Shown in pieces: positions 19,991 to 28,700 of a stretch of DNA of 64,000 bases. A program made the translations under genes and the position numbers. Under the pieces are notes generated by a model. The model did not search any database. It was not told where the DNA came from and worked only from the letters and a program-made list of their open reading frames with translations. The stretch's first letter is position 1. Each line of letters begins with the position of its first letter. The DNA is from Anisus vortex (lineage: Eukaryota; Mollusca; Gastropoda; Planorbidae): positions 24,265,844-24,329,843 of the forward strand of contig OX421496.1 of the NCBI GenBank assembly GCA_949126835.1. Direction: 5' to 3'.

Positions 19991-20866
19991 GAGCGTCTGT
20001 AATATATAAGATAGGGTTTGATTAGTTCTTTGAGATAAGATAATCTGGCTCTGCAAATTAACTGCTTGTAGTATGTAGTTTTTATTTGACACCAAGTTTC
20101 GATGCGGCAAATGGTGAGTCTATATGATTTTGAATGTGATTTTGAAAGGAAGTGAAATTATGCTCCAACCATGGACTAGAAAGGACGAATAAGTCACTCT
20201 AGCTGGGTTTTCACCATACAATGACTCCTGACATTTAAAGGTAATGTAAATATTTTTACTGAAGTAATTATACCCGTCTTTATACACACGACAATAGAAA
20301 AAATGTTAATACATATTTTGACATTAGATAGTATAGGAAACTAAATGGGTCATGGCCGATCTAAGAATTGAATGTTTATCAATGCAAACTGTCACAGTAC
20401 GGCGAGTCGATGCGTTTAAGTGGGCCTGGCGCTAAAAGACCTGTTTTTGCAGCAGGAAGAGAGGGCGAGACGTGGGTAACAATAATTCCACCCATGCTCT
20501 TAAGTTTCCTTACTTCAATTTTCTTAAGTTTAAGAAATTGTATAATTAGTTTTTGATGTAAGAAATGAATAGACAAATTGTCCATTAATTGATGCGGAAT
20601 TTTGGACATTAGACGTTTTTATTTATTTTATTTTGTAAGCCTACAATAACAATTTGTGTTTGATGGGAAAGAGAGAAAAAAAAAAGAAAAAGATATCAGA
20701 CAGTCAGTGGACTAAAGGAGAAATTTGTGTGAGAGAGGGGAAAGAGAATGTGGATCTAGAGATAGGGGAGGTGTAGAGAGAATGGGAGGGGGGTAGAGGA
20801 AGGGATTGAAGGATGGTGTAACAGAGAGGTGAAAAGATAGAAGAGAAGCGTGAGAGAGGAGCGGAT
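19991..20866. other. No gene seen
   Basis: Unassigned sequence becoming purine-rich (GA-rich) from about 20670 as it approaches the 12-bp satellite. Confidence 0.4.
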
Positions 20867-20894
20867 TTGAAAGAAGAAGAGAGAGGGAGAGAAA

Positions 20895-21362
20895 GAATGA
20901 CTAAAAGAATGACTAAAAGAATGACTAAAAGAATGACTAAAAGAATGACTAAAAGAATGACTAAAAGAATGACTAAAAGAATGACTAAAAGAATGACTAA
21001 AAGAATGACTAAAAGAATGACTAAAAGAATGACTAAAAGAATGACTAAAAGAATGACTAAAAGAATGACTAAAAGAATGACTAAAAGAATGACTAAAAGA
21101 ATGACTAAAAGAATGACTAAAAGAATGACTAAAAGAATGACTAAAAGAATGACTAAAAGAATGACTAAAAGAATGACTAAAAGAATGACTAAAAGAATGA
21201 CTAAAAGAATGACTAAAAGAATGACTAAAAGAATGACTAAAAGAATGACTAAAAGAATGACTAAAAGAATGACTAAAAGAATGACTAAAAGAATGACTAA
21301 AAGAATGACTAAAAGAATGACTAAAAGAATGACTAAAAGAATGACTAAAAGAATGATTAAAA
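20895..21362 (+). repeat. (GAATGACTAAAA)39 satellite
   Basis: Thirty-nine units of exactly 12 bases; 38 are identical as far as I can see and the last has GAATGATTAAAA. Because 12 is divisible by three, the array opens a frame on both strands (MTKR repeats on plus, SFSH and VILL repeats on minus). These are artefacts of periodicity. Such homogeneity implies very recent expansion or continuing gene conversion. The plus strand is purine-rich on either side. Confidence 0.97.
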
Positions 21363-21477
21363 GAGAGGATAGAATGAAAGACAGAAGGATTAGCCAAAGA
21401 AAGAGACGATCGCTAAAAAAATAAACAAGCCGGTAAAAAAAAAGGAAACAAGAATAAAAGAGAACAAACAAGTGGAT

Positions 21478-21525
21478 ATAGAAATATAGAAATATAGAAA
21501 TATAGAAATATAGAAATATAGAAAT
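21478..21525 (+). repeat. (ATATAGAAAT)n short tandem repeat
   Basis: About five copies of a 10-base unit directly downstream of the 12-bp satellite. Confidence 0.8.
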
Positions 21526-21791
21526 TCCTCAAGACCTATATCAGTATCAGTGACACATATATATTTTCAGATTTTAAAAAAGTCTATGGAAAACTGGCTG
21601 TAAAGAAAATGTCCTACAAATAACACGCTACCAACACACAGAGGTGGAGAAATGGTGGAGCCGGCAAGTCAACCAAAGGTGCCATATGTCATCTGTATTG
21701 TTGCAGTACTGTTTTACATTTACACTTAAAATGTATGCATTGACTTTATGTGTTAATAAAAAAAAATCATGTCTATGTATGTATGTGTGTC
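21526..21791. other. No gene seen
   Basis: AT-rich spacer between the short tandem repeat and a hAT MITE; no frame or repeat end recognised. Confidence 0.4.
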
Positions 21792-22246
21792 CAGTGGCGT
21801 ATCTAGGGTAAATGGCGTCAGGGGCGCCAATGTGTCGAAATCGGAGCCAATTAAGAATGTAACTTTTCATTTATTAGTAAGTTAATGTACATAGCAAAGT
21901 AAAGTATCCCGTCGGACCCAATTGACCCATAGGACCGTTGAAACAGCGTTCACCAGTTTCCATGGCCATGGCATACTAGGTGATTGTGTGGCCAGCACTA
22001 TGCAAAGCCGCCTTTACTTTACCCCAACTAAGGTCAGGTACCCATCAGAGCTGGGTAGACTCAGGGACACCCTCCAGATCCGCGAGAAAATCCTAGCCTG
22101 CACCAGGATTCGAACCCGGGACCTTCGGTACGCCAGCCGAACGCGCTGCCGCATGGCCACCGTGCCCCATTTAACGTACATAAAGGTTCAGAAAATGTTA
22201 GTTTGGCGCCTGTCCAATTATTGGCGCCCATGTAGTTACGCTATTG
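21792..22246. mobile_element. hAT MITE carrying a SINE
   Basis: CAGTGGCGTATCTAGGGTAA at the left and TGGCGCCCATGTAGTTACGC-TATTG at the right form decayed inverted ends of the 3587/22799 family. A SINE (21908-22168) sits inside. The sequences flanking the SINE (TTAATGTACATAGCAAAG and TTAACGTACATAAAGG) look like an imperfect target duplication of the SINE. Confidence 0.6.
21908..22168 (-). mobile_element. tRNA-derived SINE, copy B (most complete)
   Basis: On the minus strand the head is GGGGCACGGTGGCCATGCGG, followed by GCGCGTTCGGCTGGCG and the B-box GGGTTCGAATCCTGG. The body holds GTGTCCCTGAGTCTACCCAG, CTGATGGGTACCTGACC and GGGTAAAGTAAAGGCGGC, and it ends in CAATTGGGTCCGACGG. Copies at 9371, 30843 and 61579 share this order, which defines the family. 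It is not a tRNA gene because the 3' half is unrelated body sequence. Confidence 0.85.
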
Positions 22247-22255
22247 TATAGGCAT

Positions 22256-22400
22256 ATGTGTGTCTTAGAGGCTTAGAGTGTCTGAGTTTGTGTCTTTGTC
22301 TATGAGAGTTTGAGTGCTGTGTGTGTGTATTTTTTTATGTTAGTGTGTGTAATATTTAGTGCGTGCGTAAGTGTTTGCGTATGTGTGTATGTGCGGCTAT
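22256..22400 (+). repeat. Degenerate TG-rich tract
   Basis: Repeated TGTGTG and GTGTCT runs without a fixed unit. Confidence 0.6.
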
Positions 22401-22683
22401 TACGGTGTTGTAATGTGTCCCCGTAAGCCGTGAACGCCTGCGTGCTTGCGTTGATAATAAACACGGGGTATTAGGGCCTACTATGTCAACGAAATAGCGG
22501 AACGAAGGGTTAACAAATTACACAGTTAGTTGTTAGCAAGGGTTAGAATTTATGTTAAGGTGAGCGCATCAATCTGAAACGTAATAAATTATGAGAGCAT
22601 ATAATAAAAAAATGTGAAATAGTAAAAGAAACTTCATTTTTCTAAAAGTATAGTCTAACCCATTTTAGTATCGTTAGTAAATC

Positions 22684-22718
<35 letters not shown>

Positions 22719-22790
22719 ATTTTTGAAGAGTCATAATTTGATTAACGAAGTATTAAAAGTTTGACAGTTTTCCAAAAAAACATGAGTTTT
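22401..22790. other. No gene seen; poly-A run
   Basis: An uninterrupted A run lies at 22687-22716. It could be a retroposon tail, but no recognisable element precedes it. Confidence 0.4.
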
Positions 22791-22798
22791 AAGATGAC

Positions 22799-25063
22799 TA
22801 GTGGCGTAGCAAGGGGGGTAGGCAGGGGGGGGGGGACATATGTCACCGGGCGCCACGTTATGGGGCGCCAAAATGAGTTTTACAACTAATTATTTAATTT
22901 TATTTTGATGTAAACTGATGTATCCCAAATACATTTACAAGATTGAATTTTGGAGTCCCACAAATATCTTCATTACAAACCAGTTGGCAAGCATGATTTT
23001 GGCGCCCCCATTAGGCATTAAGGGCAAAATAAACTCATAAACAAATGACACATCCACAATGTAGGATTGCTGATTGCGTATTTTTTTTTAAACAATGATC
23101 AGTTCGGGTTCAAATAGGCCTATTATTCTTCATATACTGAAAGTTTCATCTGGTTTTAACAATTATAAGCTTACAGGTCGGATAATTTCGAGTCGAATCT
23201 AGGTTTTTACGTGAGTGCAAGGAAGATAGAATAGGCCTAATACATCACATAAGTTGAAAAGAGAAAGATAGATAACAAGAAGGGCCGGTCTTAGGCCACT
23301 GCAACCTATGCGGCCGCAGTGGGCCCCGCACTTTCATAGGCCCCGCACTAATTCTGAGATTACTTTGGACAATTTTCCGAAAAATAAGGATGGTAGTCAT
23401 TTCTCTAAAATGCATTGCAAACGAAAGCTGAGCAATGGTGTAAGTATCTTGCGCCCTTGGCTGATATATTCTGTGTCAGCAGACAACATCTATTGTTTCT
23501 ACTGTCGCCTAATGGGAAAACAAAAAAGCTCCTTTTTAAAAGAAGGATTTGACCAGTGGCAAAGCTGTACCACAAGGCTAGCAGAACATGAAAAATCGCA
23601 TGGGCATTTAGACGCCATGACTAGTTGCTGTGAAGCTGGAGCAAGACTAAGTAAAAATACAGGCATTGACAAGATTCAACAAGAGATGCTTTATTCTGAG
23701 ACTAAACGTTCGAATTACGTTTTTCAAAGGCTAGTTGCGATTGTACAATTTCTAGCGGAGCGCAATTTAGCTTTCAGAGGGTCCATTGAAAGAGTTGGAG
23801 AAGTAATGGGAATTCCCTGGATCTAGTAGAATTACTTGCAAAGTTTGATCCAGTAATGGGGGAACATCTATGGCGTGTTACCAATGCTGAAATTCATGAT
23901 CATTACCTGGGGAAAACGATTCAAAACGAGCTCATTACTGTAGTACCTGATGCTGTTGTGAATGCTATCCTTCGAGACATCAAGAACGCAACGTATTTTT
24001 CAGTAATATTGGATTGTACTCCAGACATAAGTCAAAAAGAGCAGGTGCCATTAACTATCCAGTATGTACCAGATGGGGTTAATGTGGAAGAGCCTGTGGT
24101 TGTACATGACCGTTTTATCAAGTTTCTTCCTGTGGAAAGTACTATTTGACAGGACTTATGCGATGTACTAGTGAATGAGCTGGGAAAGCTTGAATTAAAT
24201 GTTCAAAATATTCGTGGACAAGGTTATGATAATGGTGCGTCCGATAATGAAAGGCGTCCATTCCGGAGTTCAAAAAACGGCTTTTAAATATTATCAGCAG
24301 AGCATTTTTTTACTACAAGTGCGTGTCATAATTACAATCTGGTTGTAGCAGACATGGTCAAAACATGCCCTGATGCGTTAACCTTTTTTTATTACTTCAC
24401 AACGCGTGTATGCCATCTTTTCAACAGCGACAACGAGATGGTCATTATTCAGAAAGCATGTTTTCAATCTATCTGTAAAACCTCTGTGCGAAACAAGGTG
24501 GGAATGTATAATAGATAGTTTCAAAGCACTTCGTCATCAATTGCCTGAAATTTGTGACGCATTCGATGAATTAGCTAAAGATCTAGTGATGCAATAATTA
24601 AAAGCGAAGCAAAAACACTGTATGAAACATTGTGACAAATGTCACTTGTGTTATGGTACGACGTGCTCTTTCAAGTCAATTTTGTGAGTACAGAACTGCA
24701 TGGTGAAACAGTAGATTAGAGCACTGCAATGGATTCGTACAAAGGAAACTGAGAGTTGATGGATTTGTTCAGATTATTGTTACAGCAAAGGAATTGGCTA
24801 AAAAACATGGAAGTTGCTGCAATCTTTCCAGCCAAACGTCCAAAGAAAAGGCAGTATGATAAATCTGTGAAAAACTTCAGACCTGGAAATGCTGGAGATG
24901 ACTACAGGATAAATTGCTTTAACAGAATTTTGGACACTGCAATTCTGTCCTTGCAGCCGAGATTTGTTTTCTTGTATGCTCACTGAGCCCCCAGACCCCG
25001 TCGAGAAGGGGCGCATCCTTTGTGTCATGTTCCCGGGCGCAGATGACCCTAGCTACGCCACTG
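22799..25063 (+). mobile_element. Complete hAT transposon with exact 8-bp target duplication
   Basis: The element starts TAGTGGCGTAGCAAGG and ends CCTAGCTACGCCACTG, 2265 bp apart. The flanks 22791-22798 and 25064-25071 are both AAGATGAC. The first 450 bases match 3587-4100. It contains a decayed DUF4371-type transposase on the plus strand. At about 23282 the end of another hAT family (GGGCCGGTCTTAGGCCACTG) has landed inside. Complete ends with a broken gene mean it can only move if a relative supplies transposase. Confidence 0.95.
23308..24986 (+). pseudogene. hAT transposase with TTF-type zinc finger (ZMYM-like), broken
   Basis: The first frame (23308-23826) carries a TTF-type finger: LRPWLIYSVSADNIYCFYCR, then FDQWQSCTTRLAEHEKSHGH, with the C-x2-C and H-x4-H residues present. 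It continues into FQRLVAIVQFLAERNLAFRG. The second frame (23856-24149) has the DUF4371 start of the RNase-H fold (FSVILDCTPDISQKEQ), with the first catalytic Asp. Later frames contain VKPLCETRWECIIDSFKALR (24406-24597) and AIFPAKRPKKRQYD. Stops or frameshifts near 23826, 24149, 24290 and 24597 disable it. The C-terminal dimerisation segment is missing. Confidence 0.85.
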
Positions 25064-25071
25064 AAGATGAC

Positions 25072-25605
25072 CCTCAAATGCCCGACATTAGCTAAAATTG
25101 CAATCAACAATATTTATCAACCTCATGTTTGTATTGTAAAATTTTCATCTAAATAGATGAAAACTAAAAATGAAATTTCGGCAGTAGATTAAAAAACAGT
25201 TAATTTCAGCTTACTCCTTTGCCTGTAGTTTTTTCTATATTTGTTTGGGGAGGGGGGTGGGCTAATCGAACTTATATTCGAATGGTGTTGCCACTTTTTT
25301 TTTGTTGTAAAAATGGTAAAGTTTTTTAAAGCTATTTCATCAAATGATGTAAACAACTAAAAAGTTCTAAAATAGAACAAAAAAATTTGATTTTACAACT
25401 CTCCAAAATTTCAGTGATGTAGTTTTTCTAATAGTTTTTATCAATAGCAGATATAAAAAGGCCGAGTCGCTCTATCAAACATTACTAGTATAGCGCCACG
25501 TTTCTTGCACAACACTCAGCTAGCACACTCTCCTTATGTATAAAAAAAAAAGTAACAGTACAATCAACAACAACAACAAAAATTAAAGTAAACATATTCC
25601 TACAG
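25072..25605 (+). other. Intron or upstream region of the RING gene; no exon identified
   Basis: AT-rich. GATATAAAAAGGCCGAG at 25451 could be a TATA box, but the nearest downstream ATG (25536) is out of frame with the RING exon and closes quickly. I therefore expect the initiation exon to lie elsewhere upstream. Confidence 0.3.
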
Positions 25606-25706
25606 GTTTTCCCTGAGCACTGGAGTTTGTTTCTGCGCTGCACGATATGTCTGGGCTATCTACAGGAACCCCACACGCTAACATGTGGACACACTTTCTG
25701 TACTCG
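25606..25706 (+). CDS. RING gene exon a (first half of the RING)
   Basis: Acceptor ATTCCTACAG, donor CTCG/GTAAGG. It codes for LRCTICLGYLQEPHTLTCGH and TFCT, and ends with two bases of the next codon. It holds the first zinc ligand pair and the Cys-His pair. Confidence 0.85.
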
Positions 25707-28700
25707 GTAAGGTATTGGCCCCTACACAGGCAAGGGAAATAATGTGGTTATGTGGCGGTTAAGGGAGATTAATATTCATTTACGAAAAGGGTTATAGTAT
25801 TATCCATTGTAAGAAAATGTCCACATTTAACTACGCAGAGGGGAGAAAATCCTGTTTCTCTTAAGTCTTAAGGGACGTAACATCCTATATAAAAATCAAT
25901 TTCCGAAGTTTGAAGTTAAAAGATTTTATTTTTTTTTGTAGCTAGTTAAGGTACTATTTCGACCAATGGTTGAATTTGATTTGTGTATCTACAGTTCGGA
26001 TTTTCTGAGTCTTAAAACTTAAAGAGTAGCTTGTGTGATTTGTAGACTTGTATCCAAGATCAACGACGTCATAGAAATATCTTTAAAAAAAAAAAAAAAT
26101 ATGCTAAGACCAGCATAACTATTTGCCATTTAATGCATTTTTTTTTTATGTTGTTGGATGAATTTTTTCGCTACAAAGCTTACGAAGGGTTCATTTAACC
26201 TATAGAAGTTTTTGTTGTCGCGGTAGGCCTTATACTGTGAAGGTTTTAGGGTATGTTATTTCACGATCGCCGTAGGCCTACTGTAGGGCCTAAAGGTTTT
26301 AGGGTATATGTTATTTCACGATCGCAGTAGGCCGACTGAAAAGGTTTAAGGGTATATGTTATTTAACGATCGCGGTAGGCCGACTGTAAAGGTTTTAGGG
26401 TAGGGTATGCTATTTCACGATCGCGGTAGGCCGACTGAAAAGGTTTTAGGGTATATGTTATTTCACGATCGCAGTATGCCTACTGTGAGTGTTTTAGGCT
26501 AAAGGCCGATGCTATTTCACGATCACAGTAGGCTACTGTGAAGGTTTTAGGCTAAAAGCTATTTCACAAGCACCGTAGGCCTAATGTGAAGTCTAAATGC
26601 TATTTTAATACCCACGAAGACATCATATATATCTTTCATTTCTCTACACGACCCGTCGCCCAATCTTATTCAGCTGTCTAAAGAAACTGGCCGAGGTGAC
26701 TCGGGAGGAAAACCTTGATATTACTCCAAGAAGACTGACCCTGTCCTGTCCGACTTGCAGACACTCCTTCCCCGCCAGAAGAATTCTCCTGGGAAAGGCC
26801 TGCACGTCCATAGCGCTAAAACAAATGGTTGAACTGTGGAAAAAAGAAACTCTCATGGTAAGGAATTGCTCCATATCTCATTGGCATGACACTTGCATAC
26901 CTCGGTACCTGTCCGTGTTTTGCCGTATTCGTACGTACGCTATTGACACTCTCAGTACTTTGTTACGGGCAACGAAGAATTGTGACATTTTTTTTTAGAA
27001 GAGATTGAAAGAGAGCAAATTGGTCAATAAGAGTTATGTCCCTTCTGGAGTTTTGGCCTTAACATTACAATTCGGATATCCCAATGACAGTGTTAAAATA
27101 TATCAAGCTTTATGGTCCGATATAATCGGTTTTAAATTCACTGTGAAAACGGTTGTTCCTATATCTTCAAAAAAGCTTACATTTTTATGGTTGGATATGG
27201 TAACGGGTAATTCCCCAATACTGCCCGCCTCATTTTCTTTGGTCAATATAATATATAGGCTCCTAATAGGCCTATATAGTCCCGTTGACTCACTTTTTCT
27301 GTCTAAATGTAACTTAAGCGTCAAAATACAGTCAACGGTCTTAAAATACGCTTTTTTTTTAGCCATTCAGAAAACGCCTATGAAAAAGTACAGGTAGCCT
27401 ACCCAGGTATGAATTAGTATGAGGTTTTAAAACATCAGAAGAGGGTTGGGCAAAGAATATCTACTATTATAATTCATTTTTATCACTTATTATAAAAAAA
27501 AAAATCTTTCGGGCTATTATTAAATATATTACTTTATGTTAAGGCTTCAAATTATACATGGGTTGACTAAACTACTTTAACTTTATAACGAATATTATTG
27601 GAAGCCCTGGACAAAAAAAAACGCTCTCTTCTTATGCCGTTCCACATATTTTGTGGTTGCGCATCTGTCAGTTTTCTGATGCTCCCACGCTGTTTCTCAG
27701 TTGGAAAAGTTCACATACCTCCGACTTCGTTAGGACTTTGCCTTGACCTTGCTTGCAGTCCCATGGAGTCACCCGCTGGGGTTTGCACCCAACCTTTAGC
27801 TGGCTTACCGTATAGGCTAGAAAAGGGTTCAACGGCACATGAGTGAGGTAGGCTTGGATACATTTCTACTTGGTACCTAAGTAAGACAAAATGTTAAACT
27901 TCTAAAATAAAATAAAACTAAGCCTTACCGGGTAGACTCTATATCTAATATGGGAGGCGTTATAAGGCGGATCCGCCGTATAACGCCCAGCGTTATACGG
28001 CGGATTTTTGCGTGAACTCGTGACCTATATTATACAGGATCTTTTCCACTGCCTACAACGCGAAGCACTAATTTTTGGGAAGCGTTATTCAGCCGAAAGT
28101 GTATAATGCCGAATTTACGAAAAATTGTGAGAGTTAGGCTATACTTATGACTTAAAACTTTATATTCTATTCTATAGTCTATAGTGACTCTATAGGCTTT
28201 TATTTAGGATCATATTCCTAGCTAAGTCCTAACCCTAACCGGGCCTAACAGTAACATCAATTTCTAATTGTGATTAAGAGACATAGGCCATAGTAATAGG
28301 GTACCTAACCTTTATACTTTATGTTTGAATTAATTATAAACAATGACAAATGGTTACTTACAAAAAATCACGAATTTAACTAAAAAAATATTTATCGTTT
28401 TACTATAATTGATTAGGCCCATACGGCGTATTTTTTATAATACCAAAATAAAAAAATTGGCAGAGCTGGTTGGATTTGAACCTGCGTCACCCCTGTTGTC
28501 AGCGCAAGCTACTAACCATTGGGCCAACAAACCTTGTTCTAAATCGTACAAAAAAATAGTAATTAAGCGTATAGGACCAGATAAACAATTATACGCATGC
28601 GTCAATCGCAGTGTGTATAATATAGGTCAGGAGTTCACGCAAAAATCCGCCGAATAACGCTGAGCGTTATACGGCGGATCCGCCGTATAATCACTCCGAT

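Noticed and set aside
20704..21471. Long frames of VILL, SFSH and MTKR repeats
   Set aside because: They are produced by the 12-base periodicity of the satellite on both strands; no independent coding evidence.
25451..25540. TATA box and start codon for the RING gene
   Set aside because: GATATAAAAAGG is present, but the downstream ATG at 25536 is in the wrong frame and closes within about 16 codons.
27005..27397. 130-codon frame in the RING intron as an exon
   Set aside because: No domain, no good splice sites, and including it is not needed for phase continuity between exons b and c.
28459..28533. Functional tRNA gene on the minus strand
   Set aside because: Only the boxes and an imperfect acceptor stem are present; D and anticodon arms do not pair.
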